64,000 nucleotides of DNA, from assembly GCA_007922305.1 (NCBI GenBank), contig ML677328.1, positions 6,160,540 through 6,224,539 on the forward strand, read 5' to 3'. Below the pieces are notes generated by a model. That model worked only from the letters and a program-made list of their open reading frames with translations, had not been told where the DNA came from and made no database searches. A program made the position numbers and the translations under genes. The DNA is from Dermatemys mawii (taxonomy: Eukaryota > Chordata > Testudines > Dermatemydidae). Positions 12,655-24,218 of the stretch are shown one piece after another (within the stretch, counting starts at the first letter, position 1; the number at the start of each line of letters is the position of its first letter).

Positions 12655-13257
12655 CCATGCACAGGGCCAGGCAGAACTTCAGAGTCTCTATGCATGGATG
12701 AGACGATGGTATAGAGAGGAGGGGTTAAGATTTATTAGGAATTAAGGAAACTTTTGGGATGGGGGAGCTTATACAGGAAGGATGGGCTCCATCTAAACCA
12801 AAGTGGAACCAGACTGCTGGCTCTTAGTTTTTAAACTAAGAGATGGGGGAAAGCAGATTGCTGCAGAGGAGGACATGGATTGGACAGAGACTTCTCTTAG
12901 AGGAGAGTTTATTAAAACAAATAAAAGGAAGTACTTCTTCACATAGCGCACAGTCAACCTGTGGAACTCCTTGCCTGAGGAGGTTGTGGCGGCTAGGACT
13001 ATAACAGGGTTTAAAAGAGAACTGGATAAATTCATGGAGGTTAAGTCCATTAAGGGCTATTGGTCAGGATGGGTAAGGAATGGTGTCCCTAGCCTCTGCT
13101 TGTCAGAAGGTGGTGATGGATGGCAGGAGAGAGATCATTTGATCATTACCTATTAAGGTTCACTCACTCCAGGGCACCTGGCATTGGCTATTGTCAGTAG
13201 AGAGGATACTGGGCTGGATGGACGTTTGGTCTGACCCTGTACGGCCATTCTTATTTT
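12655..13257 (+). mobile_element. CR1 LINE, internally deleted copy
   Basis: The left part (about 12655-12910) reads like the region just before and at the start of CR1 ORF2: 'gatttattaggaattaagg', 'cttatacaggaaggatgggc', 'ccaaagtggaaccagactgc', 'tggacagagacttctctta'. At about 12910-12930 it jumps straight to 3'UTR wording: 'gtacttcttcacatagcgca', 'tgtggaactccttgcctgag', 'agagaactggataaattcat', 'ctgacc...acggccattctta'. The endonuclease and reverse-transcriptase coding region is therefore missing, and the copy cannot encode a protein. The 3' end matches the copy at 20996-21246. Confidence 0.85.
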
Positions 13258-13261
13258 CTTT

Positions 13262-13400
13262 ACCTTGCTCCTCAGTTTCCTATCTGTAAAATGAGGATAA
13301 TGCTTTCCTACCTCACAGGGATGTTTTTTCGGAAAAATCCATTAATAATTGTGAGGAACTCAGATGCTACAATTATAAGGGCCATATGAGTATTTAGACA
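13262..13400 (+). repeat. MIR SINE 3' part
   Basis: 'ctcctcagtttcctatctgtaaaatgaggataat', 'cctacctcacagggatg' and 'ggccatatgagtattta' are, in order, the tail of a MIR (cctcagtttcc...tctgtaaaatggggataat...ctcacagggttgttgtga). It directly follows the CR1 end. Confidence 0.82.
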
Positions 13401-13689
13401 GATTGGAATTTAGGAACAGACATCTTGGAACAGAGCAATTGCTCTTGGCTCCAACAAAAGATATTTCCTTTTATTAATCTGAAATGTGTTGCTTTTCATT
13501 TCAGTCAGCTGTCTCTTGTGCCTGTATAACATGAAATGTTAAACAGGAGCATCCAGTTTACCTTCTCCTTCTATGTGTATGCATTTTTGTTTACCTTATC
13601 ATGACTCCTCATTCATTTCTTCTCTAAACAGTCACAGTATTTTAAATCCTCCATCACAGAAAATCTCTCCATATCTCATCTTAATCACA
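13401..13689. other. Unrecognised non-coding stretch
   Basis: No feature recognised. Confidence 0.5.
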
Positions 13690-14215
13690 TATCTCTGTTT
13701 TCTTTCTATTTCTGGTGTATCTTTTTTGGAATAGAGTGACTAGAAATGAACACGGTGTTCCAAAAGAAGGTGATTATTGATCTATACAGTGGCATTTAGA
13801 TATCTGCAATGTCTAACTCATAGTTTATATGGACTAACATTTTGTTTGTCTTTTGACTTTGCTGCACATTGAACTTTCCATAATGACACTAAAGCATTTT
13901 CTTTATATGTTTATATTTAATATGAATGAGTATTTAATATTATTTTTCCAACCTGGTATTTGTCAAAGAAGAGTTTCATTTGCCTACTCACTTAACTTTG
14001 CTAAGTCTCTCTGAAGTTCAGCATCTAAAGTTCTAAGCTAACTTTAATAACTTTGGTCATCTGCACATTTTTCCACCTCTCTTTCCACCCCATTTTCCAG
14101 ACCATTAATAAACATATCAGATACCACCAGTTCCAGAAGTTATTTATGACCCCCTTCCTGAATAAATATCCACAATTTGTGAGGGGCAGTATTCTTACAG
14201 CGTGCATGCCTTCTC
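13690..14215 (-). mobile_element. CR1-like LINE ORF2 remnant
   Basis: The antisense wording matches the better copy at 58440-59120: 'tctatacagtggcatttagatat', 'gactttgctgcacattgaact', 'gtcatctgcacatttttccac' (where the other copy reads FADDTK in reverse) and 'ccagaccattaataaacatatc'. Stops and indels are frequent, so it is a dead LINE fragment. The plus-strand frame at 14053-14271 is its chance shadow. Confidence 0.7.
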
Positions 14216-15391
14216 CTGAACATTTCAAAGAGGAAGGCGGTACCCCAACCAGAACTTCAGACTTTTTTTAGGACCCTTGCATCCCGGTAAGATAAATAGT
14301 TTAGTCATGCTCAGGACAGGTTTAAGCATTCATGTATATGTGGTTGGCGTATATTAATGCTGAGGTTTGCACTCCAATCACCTGCATTGCTAGCTGTAGA
14401 ACATCCAACTGACATGAGCAGGAAGGATTGAGACTCATGGTGAGGAGCTATGCTTCTTAGTTGTTCAGAGTCTGCTCATGCTGAGTGAAAGCAGCTCTAA
14501 AATGACAGAACTTGGACATCACTTGCTTTCATGCAACAAGGAGATTTGGCAGCTGCTCTCCTGGGTGCCTCACTTTAGCCCTCTGCCCTGGCCAGAAAAA
14601 AGGGCAGAAGCTCTAGGGCACAGAACCCAGTACGGTTCTCTCCCACATTTGGAGGTGTAACCGGAATGCACGTGATCCTGGGGACTTTCAATCCTGTCCG
14701 ATTCTGTGCACATGCTACTCTAACCTACTGATAGAGATGGCTGCTGTACACTTTGGCTTGTGAGGTCCATCTAAATGTTGACTTCTGAAATATTGTGCCA
14801 ATCTAGTATAAGTTTTGGGGCCCTTAAAAGGTGGAGAAATGGCATTTGGTGGGTGTGAAGAATATGTAGAGATAAACTAGGGAAAGGTTTCTGAAAATAA
14901 TTTCAACACTTGAAGCAAGTGCGAACTTTTATTTAGGGTGGGAGGAGGAAAGAGGAGAATTTACAATATTTAATATAGCATGTTTCCATATTTAACGAGA
15001 TACTTTAATCACAATTTTCATTTCAGTGTTTGATTTATTATTCCACGTAATACAGCAAGCCTGAGAAAAATCCAGTCAGTTGTATATTACACCTTTACTC
15101 AGAACACACTTATAATTAAATTAAAGTACCTGTATATATACAATGCTGGGATAGCTGTATTTTAAAGTACCAGAAGAAGAGCTCCATGAAGCTTGAAAGC
15201 TGTTGGTTAAAAAAAAAGATATTATCTCACCCACCTTGTGTCTGTCACTAAACTGGCCCTGGAATAGAATTTCCTTACATACCTCTGGTTAAAATTTTCC
15301 CACTGTAGATCGTTTTTCAAACTGTAGTTCAGTTACTCCATTTGCAGTTCCACACAATAGTTCAGTTACTCCATTTGCAAGCAAAATTACT
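14216..15391. other. Unrecognised stretch with a short direct repeat
   Basis: No gene. A 22-bp sequence beginning 'tagttcagttactcc' occurs at 15325-15346 and again at 15358-15379, a spacing of 33 bp. This is a local duplication of no known family. Confidence 0.55.
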
Positions 15392-15466
15392 CTATGGCCT
15401 GGGTTATGCAAAAAAATAGACTAGAGGACCATTGGGTCCCTTCTGGCCTTGTGAGTGTGTGACTCT
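15392..15466 (+). mobile_element. CR1-family 3' terminal fragment
   Basis: 'tctatggcctgggttatgca', 'agactagaggaccattggg' and 'tcccttctggcc' match the sense 3' end of the CR1 subfamily seen in reverse at 42472-42642. It is short and diverged. Confidence 0.65.
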
Positions 15467-18351
15467 CTGGAAGTCACTTGTGTAACATACACAAGAATTG
15501 TTCATGGCTGTGCTGTAATGAAGGAAATACAATGCATATTTAAGTTAAAAATGGTATCCAAACAAACAAGTGGCAAATGCAAGTTGTGAGGTACCAAGAG
15601 CATAAACAGTATTTAGCTTGATCTAAGTAAATAGATCTGCTATATTTTCAGATTTTATGAAAATATTTAAAGATAATTTTCCCTCAACCTTTAAAAAAAT
15701 ACTTGTGTAATTTAATTGGAGATGGAACAAAATCAGAACTTCAAATCAAACCTCAATCTGATCTGGACTTTAACACCAACTCTTTGGCCCACTTCTAATA
15801 AAAACATTCAACTTTAAAGCAAACAAAACTATGTACTGTCTGCTGGCCTAGTGGATGCTGAAATAAGAATCTCAATAGCACATGTCTCTTCAGCATCAAT
15901 GGGCAGAAAAAGTAATATATTAAATATCAGATAAACTGATTTGATTTCTACTGCATGACAACATTCACTACACTTGGCGTAGTTCTGGTAGATTAAAATG
16001 AATTTTAACCAAAAAAAAATGACTGTCTCTTTAAAAAACAGTTTCTTTATTTCCTCAAATTCTTTCACCTGTCCCCGGTTACACACACAGCTGCTTGGGG
16101 GTTTTGAGACTTTTTGTGAAGTAACAGTTCATGATAATCTCATTAAATCCTTTCTAACACTTTCCAGTTCATACAGGATTTCCTCAGCCTGGGCAACTGC
16201 AGCCTGGACTGGTTGTTTAAACAATCTCGTTGCAAAAGAAAGTAAAACGAAACCCAACTTGCAGAACAAACCATGGCAGTAACTGACACAGTGCAGAGAA
16301 AACAGAGTTTAGTTGAAAGTGTGAAACTAAAATAAACACTGAGCTCCAGAAACTCTCTTCACTGGCCCAGCTATAATACAGCATTAAAGACATGATCCCT
16401 GGTATCTCCTGTGTGTGAAACAAATCAAGCGATAACCGTAGATTCCTTTATCTGTGAATAGGTTTGTTTTGAAAGAGAAAAACCTTGACTTGTTAATATA
16501 AGAAGGACCATCACAAAGTAGCAATGAGGAACAGGGAAAAAAACCTACAACTGTACTATTTGCTCACAGAAACAGCCATATATATTACACTGAGTTAGAG
16601 AGAAACATGTTTTGCCGAGAAAGAGATGGTGAAACCAGAGGTTAAAATGGTCAGAGTCAGGACCTGAACAGATATGCTCTGCATCAACCTTGAAGACAGG
16701 CTGAAAGGAATTCCTGCAGATACTGTATTTTCAAGGAGGGAAATCCATAGACAGGATCCCTGGGCCCTGGAAGGCCTTTTCTGTAACATATTCAAAATGA
16801 GACATTTGAAAAGGAGAACAAGAATGGCCAGGATGCTGTCAATTGTGCCAAAGGGACAATTTGTCCAAAAGACAATTTTCAGAATCCATTACAACAATAT
16901 TTTAGCCATTGCACATGCTGACCATCCCACTGTAGCACAGTCTCATCCATCTAACAGTTTAATGAATGGGGCATGCTTCATTTAGATGTACTTTCATGTT
17001 AAACACACCTTTCCTTGTCTAACTGCCAAGAAATATTATTTTCTGCTTTTCTGTCTACATTTATCCAAAAGAACTACGCAAATTGCATAGTTTCAAGATT
17101 AAAATATATAAGAGTGAGGGAGGGCTGAACTGCTCAGGGACCTGATCACAGGATACAGAACCTTTCAATGGCTCAAATCCAACACAGATCAGTAATGATT
17201 GACAGTTATTTCTCTCTAATAGCAGCAGGTGGTCTTAGTCTAGTTTTCAGTGGACAATTTCCACATCAACAGTAACTGGCACCATAACTGACCGCCTCAG
17301 TAAAGAGGACAGGATTGATGGGGCATGTCACAGGACTGGGTCCCAATGATAAAGCCATGTGCAGGAGCTTTTCTGAGGGATCTGTTCCATTCCTAAACAC
17401 AGGAGGTTAATGTTTAGGGGTCCATCCGGCACCTTTCATCAGTTCTGTATGCAGTTTCTAAAAGTTATTAAGTTTGCCTTCTGACAGAGTATTCAGTTAG
17501 AAACACATCCATGGAAGTTGTACAAAATTGAGACTGCCAATTAACTTCCTCTTCCCTTACCTGATGAGGTGGGTAAGTCTTCCGTATAGCCCTACCTACA
17601 AAGACCTATGGCTTAATCTGCTTATTCACCATTCAAAAGAATCTTGCTAACTGAGACTTCACAGATATGTGGCAACCAAGAGCCCTTTCCTTGCCTCCTA
17701 CATAGTTACAATAACTAACGTAAGACAAACTTGGAACCAAACCTCAGCCACTGAAATTCTGAAAATCTTCTTTCCCACTTCCTTTATCACAGGCTATCAG
17801 TATACCACAGTGGTCTACGAGGATGAGGCTGGAAAACAGGACATCAAGAGGTTACTAGATTGAGAGTCAAAGCTAAACACATTATAATGTCCTATGAGGC
17901 CTCTGATACGAATGATCTGTTGGCTAAACATTAGTCTCCAGAGTTAGCTCAGACAAAACTAGTTGTATAAATCTCTAAGCATGGTGCAATAAAAATGTGT
18001 CTTCAACCAATGGGACACGTGCATTCTGGCCTCGAACAGAAGTAAGCTGCAGTGAGTCCATCACATGGACCTCCAAACTCACTCCAACCCAAATACCTAC
18101 CATTTATCTCATGAAATCACATTGTCTAGATACATTATATTCATTGATATGCTGGACAAGGCTCCCAAGCGCTCCATGTTAAAATTCCACCACCAAATAT
18201 ATGGAAAGGTGGAATTAATTCTCTACCTCCAGTGAATTCAACCCATCTCCAACTATTGCAAAATCTTCCAAGACAGACAGGGTGTATGCAAACTTCTGAA
18301 GAATAATAAACATAAATCCTGTTTGGCTTGGATGATTCATCAACATATATT
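15467..18351. other. Long unrecognised non-coding stretch
   Basis: No gene is supported. Open frames of 94 codons (15998-16282), 103 codons (16674-16985) and 64 codons (17669-17863) on the plus strand lack domains and have opposite-strand shadows. The text around 17540-18280 has some open frames and is not AT-biased, so it could be a decayed mobile element or pseudogene, but I recognise no motif. Confidence 0.45.
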
Positions 18352-18440
18352 TATGGCTAGATCCTCATCTGATGTAAACCAAAACAGCTCCACTGACTGT
18401 CTATTGGCTTTTCTTCATCTCTGTTGAATTGTGATAGTTG
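18352..18440. repeat. Half of an old palindromic amniote repeat
   Basis: 'ggctagatcctcatctgatgtaaacc' and 'agctccactgactg' match one arm of a dispersed palindromic repeat whose usual wording is 'gatcctcagctggtgtaaatcag...agctccattgact'. The second arm is unrecognisable. Confidence 0.5.
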
Positions 18441-19420
18441 TAGTACTGTTACCACCACCCCAATGAGACTAGAAAGTCACAATTCTAAAACAGCCAAATC
18501 ACTTGGACAACAGCAACATTATTTTTATTCTATCCTTTTGTCCCTTTAGTAAAAAGGGACCTGATTCTACAACAATCAAAGTACTGTATGTTCTCAGTTT
18601 CCACTGATTTTAGTTTAAGATAATGAGTACCTCATTAAAGTAGATCTAATGTTTCTGGTTTCTACTTTAGTTTTGACTAGTATGGATGACATCATGTATG
18701 TCTGAGAGAATGTGTGTGTTTAAATGTGTCAACCCAGTGCCCTGGATGCAAGAACAATGAAAAGAAATACACTAATCTAAGCATTTGCAAATATTTAGAT
18801 GTAAAACAAAGAGTAAACATAATACACTAGAAGCCACCAGGTTACTTTAAACATGCAGCTGGAGAGTGTCACTGTGACATAAAATTATTAGATTAAAATT
18901 AAACCTGCAGTTATATAACATAAAATAAATACCACTGCAAATAAAAGGAAACATGTTTCCATAAAAATATGAGTGGTATCCAAGTAACAATTCCACAATA
19001 ATATATTTTCAATTAAAGAATTACAATAGACCATTCTTATTTTTCTCTCTAATGCAAGGTGAAATTAATTATTGTACAGGCAGCTGAATATTATTAACTC
19101 AAAGATTCTGTTCTTTGTCTTCATAGTAATTAGGAAACATTGGGAAGATCAAACCCTGATTGTATTACAAAAGAATCTACAAACCAAATTTCAAAAATTG
19201 AGTTTGTCTTGCTGCCCTTTTATTTGGTTGCATAACCTGAAGTTTGTTTAATGAAACAGCAATATCGTTAACTAAAATTGCCACATTGGCCCTGCTGCAG
19301 TAGGGAGTATTAATACCAGAGATGTAAAAATCGTTCCTAATTATCCCATTCCATAATCTTAACAGGTTGCTTTGTTATAAAAATGATAAAATTCACAAGA
19401 TTTAGAAGGCAAGCGAAGAT
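18441..19420. other. AT-rich stretch without recognised repeats
   Basis: No gene. About 18850-19240 is especially AT-rich and dense in TAAT/ATTA cores, with no repeat wording. It could be conserved non-coding DNA but this cannot be shown here. Confidence 0.45.
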
Positions 19421-20395
19421 ATATCAAGCTTGGGTGCCTGAATTAGGCACCTAAATCCTTATTTTTGGTACCTGAGTAAGAGGTCTGAGGTGAGATTCTG
19501 TACTGCACCTCTAAGACACACAGCCCACAACTCTCAGTCCCAAGGAGGGGAGGCTAGGTTGTATGTTGCCTTTAAGCCACCTTGTCTCCTGCCAACTGCA
19601 GCCCCTGGTGTAACGGACAATCCTAAAATAAGTTCTCTCTGAGCTTCACGGACGCACAGCAGGCTATCAAGGGCTTGAGGGCTGCTGTGACGAGAGAAGG
19701 GTGGGGGGAGTTCTCTCTCCCCGATGCAGTCACGGGGCAGCCCGTACCCCAAGCCCTTCATCCCTGGCCCCACCCTAGAGCCCGCACCACCAGCCAGAGC
19801 CCTCACCCCTCACACCCGAACCCTCTGCCCTAGTCCTGAGACCTCTCCCGCACCCCAAACCCTTCAACCACAGTCCCACCCCAGAGCCTGCACCCCCAGC
19901 CAGAGCCCACACTCCAACCTTCTGCCCCAGCCTTGAGTCCCCTCCCACACTACAAACCCCTCAACCCCATCCCTGCCACACATCACCTCCACATTGGTGC
20001 ACATAACAAAATTCATTCCACGCATGGATGAAAAAAATTAGAGCAAATATTGGTCCCCAGCTGCCCATGGGCCGCAGCGCTTCAGAACTAAATGCTGTGG
20101 CCCTGCTCTTTCCCACACTAGCCCACTCTCAGGAAGAGCTGTGTTCTACTGTGCCTCTACCCATGGTAGAATCTTCCTGCCAGATTCTAGGGCTTTGAGA
20201 ACTTCTTTAAGCCTATCTAGCTTATTTACTCAAGGTTTTTAAAGATGGGGTCAAACATGCTGAGCAATCATCATTTCCACACACTTCAGTGATACAGGTG
20301 CTGAATTCCTCTGAAAATCAGGCCCTTGTTATGTAGGTGTTTAAATATGAATTTAGGTGCTTGAGTTAGGTACAAAAGTATGAAAATTTGGGCTC
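19421..20395. repeat. GC-rich composite region with minisatellite
   Basis: The region breaks from its AT-rich surroundings. About 19740-19980 holds about 2.3 tandem units of 97-106 bp, each with 'accc(c)ttcaacc', 'ccccacccyagagcc' and 'cagccagagccc'. The unit starts are near 19751, 19857 and 19954. The adjoining 'gcacataacaaaattcattcc' (about 20000-20020) looks like the end of a dispersed DNA transposon carrying these repeats. Outer flanks (19430-19490, 20320-20400) share 'aggtgcctgaattaggca'-like wording and may be two pieces of one old repeat split by this element. The open frames here (70 and 90 codons) are proline-rich products of the tandem units and not genes. Confidence 0.6.
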
Positions 20396-20995
20396 CCAGA
20401 TTTTTATGAATTTCTACAGAAGAACTGCACATACAGTCAGCAGTGACAGTGCATGAAAGCATAAAGAAATCAGAAAATGAGTTCTCATGTTTGCTAAATT
20501 TCCATTGCTATAACCATATTTATGTAACTTTTGATCAGTCTGAAGATGAACATTTCATACGAAACATGCCTTGATATGTAAACCTGCCCTGAGAAAGAGC
20601 CACCAGCACATTATATTGGTGAATTCCTCATTATTGTTCACAAATTGCTTAACCCTAAGGTAAAAAAGAAAATCCTAGAATTGAAGTAAAGATTTATTTT
20701 CAAATTTAATAATAAATATATAGGTAAAGAAAAATAAAGCAAGAACCAAAGAATTGTTCCCATTCTATAGTACTGAAGGGTTATTTCTGAAATTAGAAAA
20801 CTATCAGTATATGCAAATATATTACATGATGAACAGTAATTTTTGCTTTCCATGAAAGCTATCTGCTCTACGTATGTACATGGTTTAAAGGACATTCCTG
20901 GCATTGTGTCAAGTCAAAGGCATCCCCACTAGAGTTACAGAAATGTAAGTGCTCTTCACTCTGGCAGGAGAGGGCTCTAAAAGGGCCCTCAGGAG
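20396..20995. other. Unrecognised non-coding stretch
   Basis: AT-rich, no feature recognised. Confidence 0.5.
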
Positions 20996-21246
20996 CGGGT
21001 TTAAAAGAGAACTGGATAAATTTATGGAGGTTAAGTCCATTAATGGCTATTAGCCAGGCTGGGTAAGGAATGGTGTCCCCAGCCTCTGTTTGTCAGAGGT
21101 GGGTGATGGATGGCAGGAGAGAGATCACTTGATCTTTACCTGTTACGTTCACTCACTCCGGGGCATCTGGTATTGGTCACTGTCGGTAGACAGGATACTG
21201 GGCGAGATGGACCTTTGGTCTGACCCAGTACAGCCTTTCTTATGCA
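20996..21246 (+). mobile_element. CR1 LINE 3' end, 5'-truncated
   Basis: Starts abruptly within 'gggtttaaaagagaactgg' and runs in the sense direction to the 3' end: 'aggttaagtccattaatggc', 'cagcctctgtttgtcagagg', 'gatggcaggagagagatcac', 'atactgggcgagatggacct', 'cccagtacagcctttcttat'. It is collinear with 13000-13257. The 101-codon frame at 21090-21395 runs through this 3'UTR and is not a gene. Confidence 0.88.
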
Positions 21247-21327
21247 ACTCCGAAGACATGTACAGCATGAACCTAAGGACCACAAGAGTTCTGCTGACAT
21301 GTAAAATGTTTATCAGGTTTTTTATCA

Positions 21328-21440
21328 AAGGGCGAGGACAGTCTTTTTGTTATGTATTTGTACAGCACCCAGCACAATGGGGTTCCGTGCTGTAACGAGG
21401 GCTACTAGGAGCTACCGTAATACAAATAATAAATAAACAA
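21328..21440 (+). repeat. Ancient SINE-like tail (MIR/L2-type)
   Basis: 'cagtctttttgttatgtatt', 'tgtacagcacccagcacaatggg' and 'gctaccgtaatacaaataataaataa' give the cleanest copy in the window of an amniote dispersed repeat ending in an (AATAAATA)-like tail. Related copies are at 100-192, 7901-8000, 29160-29262 and 34530-34665. Confidence 0.7.
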
Positions 21441-22679
21441 ATGAATAAACTCTAGCAAGACTATCATTGACAATGTTATCAATTAGAAATGTTTAGAGTA
21501 AACATAACAAGGGGGTTTCTGCCCCCCTTTGCTGTAAAGTGGCATCATCATCATCAGCGTTCTCTTCTCCTCTCATAGCTGTGTGTATGTTACATGGCCA
21601 GAAAATCTTACTCGGACTGTAAGGCTTCATTCCTTAATACTTGTTCTATCATTGACTACAATGGAAGCAGGACTGAGCCCAGTTTGACTAAGTACTCTAT
21701 TCCATTTTCATTATCTGATCAAACCCAACCAAAAATACTTGATGGAAAAAAGGAACCTGAGATTAGAACCATAATGTGTAATGTCTAATAAGAGAGAAGA
21801 ATAAATTCGTAGCCTATCTGTCAGCCCCGTATTTCAACAGTTCCTAGTCTACTATATGAGCAAATTCAGATTGCAATTCTTTTTCCCAGGGAGCAATTAA
21901 ATGTTGCAACCAGTGTTAAGAATCAACATAATTCCAGTAACAGGCAAACACTCAGATCACCAGTTCAGGTTCAATGGTTCAGTGCACATGAATATCCATC
22001 AATACTACTGACAGCCAGAGCAGTATAATGAACCTTGCAGCAACCCAGACAGGCAAGCTATGTAATACATGGAAATAATGCCTCTAACTTACAGCAAGTC
22101 ACATCTAACATGCAATTCATATAGGCACATATTTAAGAAGTATTTACAAAATTAGCCCCTCTCTGTCTTTAAAATGTTTAGATCTGCTTTTTGAAAATAG
22201 TTCTGGAAACACACTGTAAAAATCAATATGTACAGTATGTGATATTCAGCTCAACTGAATTGCCATGGTAATTATCAACTTATTTTTACATCAGTTAAAG
22301 TATGAACTGTGTAAATTAAATACACTTTCCCTTTTAAACAAATGCTTAATATTTTATTATCTTCAGAAATGTTTATTTTTTTAAACTTCCAGCCACTGTC
22401 AATAGTACTATAGATTCCCCCCTCAACACTTTGGCACTTCTTGAAGAGCACTCCTCGTTCCCCGCTCTAGAACAATATATTTGTTAAAGGGACACTGTCA
22501 ATTTGAAATCTAGTGATTTCAAAAAAAAACAGGTTCAAAAACTTTTTATATACTATCCCAGCCCTGAATTCCCATGCCAAGATTAATGGTTTTACAATTG
22601 AATATTCCTGTTTTTAAAGGTGTTTTTCTTTTTCCCATGCCTCTGTGGAAGACTAACACAAACAGAAGAAACCGACTAT
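21441..22679. other. Unrecognised non-coding stretch
   Basis: No gene or clear repeat. Includes AT-rich DNA at 22180-22400 without repeat wording. Confidence 0.5.
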
Positions 22680-22905
22680 ACGGCCTACCAGATAAAGCAT
22701 TACATTGGGGCTCAGGAGATCTGGGTTCTATTCCTGGCTCTGCTGAGGGCCTGGTGGATGATCTTAGGCAAATCACTCCTGCCTCTCTGTGCCTCAGTTT
22801 CCCCATATGTAAAACAGAGATAAAGACACTGTTCTCCTTTGTAAAGGGCTTTGAGATCTACTGGTATGAAGTGCTATATAGGAGACAGGGAATATTATAT
22901 TAAAC
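22680..22905 (+). repeat. MIR SINE, near full length
   Basis: All parts can be read in order: 'aaagcattacattggggctcaggagatctgggttc' (start and core), 'tattcctggctctgctgag', 'ttaggcaaatcactcctgcctctctgtgcctcagtttcccc', 'tatgtaaaacagagataaa' and 'gggctttgagatctactggtatgaagtgctatata'. It is one of the best preserved old SINEs here. The open frame of 109 codons over it is incidental. Confidence 0.92.
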
Positions 22906-23550
22906 TTTTAGAAAAGTTACCTCAAATACACAAAGTGGGCAAACTGAAAACAGTATTTTTTCAATAGTCTCTCATTACAATCATTTTACCTGACCACAAC
23001 TGTAAATTCAGACAGAAGGTGAGTGTTAAGTTAATACTGTCACTTTAAGGTACACCTTTGAAGATGGTCCTACTTAAGCAATTCATCATTTTCCTCTCTA
23101 TTTTCTTGAGTAACCTATCCTTATGCTGTCCCATTCACCACCGCAAAAGGCTGAATATTACTTCTCATATGTTTAGTGGAGACTAAGAATTCCAATCACG
23201 AGTTACAGGGAGTGTATTACCCAGTGTGCATTCGTCCATACAATATTTCATCAATAATTTTCATTATGTTGCTTTAACAATTAGCTCTCCGATGACTAAC
23301 TCTATAAAGAAGGTCCCTTCTCATGATGAACCTGTATTACCTGTTGACAACAATCACTAAGCTCATCTCACCAGATCTAAAATGGGAAAATAAAAAGTCC
23401 ATCTTCTGGAAAGTCTGAAGACAGTTCAGTCATAAATATGACTTTATTATTTGCCTCGATAATATAACATAATAGCAAAGAGAACTTGGTTCAAAACCCA
23501 AATCCGAAATCAGAAACTCAAACTTCAGTCCCTGAAACCTGAAGCTATAT
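22906..23550. other. Unrecognised non-coding stretch
   Basis: AT-rich, no feature recognised. Confidence 0.5.
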
Positions 23551-23554
23551 ACGT

Positions 23555-24214
23555 TGTGACGGAGTCAGACCAGAAAGATATAGGAGAGTGCTGGAAGGCA
23601 GGTATATTAGTCTCAGGATGTGCAGGTCCCTGTTCCCTGGATAGCCAAACAAAGGCTACTCCAGGCCAATCAAGACACCTGGGGCCAATTAAGAACCTTT
23701 GAGAAAGGAGTAGAAACAGCTAGCCTAATTGGGACACCTGAAGCCAATCAGGGACTGGCTGAAACCAGATAAAAACCTCCCAGTTACTCAGGTGGCTGTG
23801 GGTGTCAGGAGCTGTGGAAGGAAGTTGAGCTGTTGGTGAAACTGAGCGTTGGACAACATATCGTACAGAAGGAAGGAGGCCCTGAGGTAAGGGTGAAGTG
23901 GAGTTTGAAGAAGCAGGGACTGCTGTGGGGAAGTAGCCCAGGGAATTGTATCATGTTTTGTGCCTAAAAGGTCAGCCATCTTAGCTGATACTATTAGGGT
24001 CCCTGGGCTGGAGTCCGGAGTAGAGGGCGGGCCCGGGCTCCCCCCTTTTTCCATCTTCCATACTGGCCTGTGATGAAGGTAACTCACTAGGCGGTGACTC
24101 TTGCCAATTATACTGAGAAAGGGAGGTCACTCTGGGGCCTAGATGAGTTTCTGAGGCCCCTAAATCTGCCAGGAAGCGCAGGACCCACAAGTACAGACTT
24201 GGAGCTTTGTCACA
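23555..24214 (+). mobile_element. Probable solo LTR of an endogenous LTR retroelement
   Basis: A 660-bp block of higher GC content bounded by TGTGAC and GTCACA, so it has the TG...CA ends of an LTR inside a short inverted repeat. The flanks read ACGT (23551-23554) and ACAT (24215-24218): a 4-bp target duplication with one CpG transition. An alternative reading is a 6-bp ATATAC duplication around GTTGTGAC...GTCACAAC, which would point to a terminal-inverted-repeat element. A TATA-like box (gataaaaacc) lies at about 23769-23778, preceded by two CCAAT-like boxes (gccaatcaag, gccaatcagg) and followed by GC-rich DNA, a layout that fits an LTR promoter. There is no internal region, tRNA primer site or coding sequence next to it, so a solo LTR fits best. 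The family is not named. Confidence 0.68.
23769..23778 (+). promoter_or_regulatory. TATA-like box of the solo LTR
   Basis: 'gataaaaacc' lies about 215 bp into the LTR, downstream of 'ccaatcaag' and 'ccaatcagg' CCAAT-type motifs. Position and order fit a polymerase II promoter in the LTR U3 region. Activity is inferred only. Confidence 0.45.
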
Positions 24215-24218
24215 ACAT

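Noticed and set aside
17669..18182. Possible decayed gene or LINE (frames at 17669-17863 and 17997-18182)
   Set aside because: Some open reading and normal composition, but no motif order that I could match to any family.
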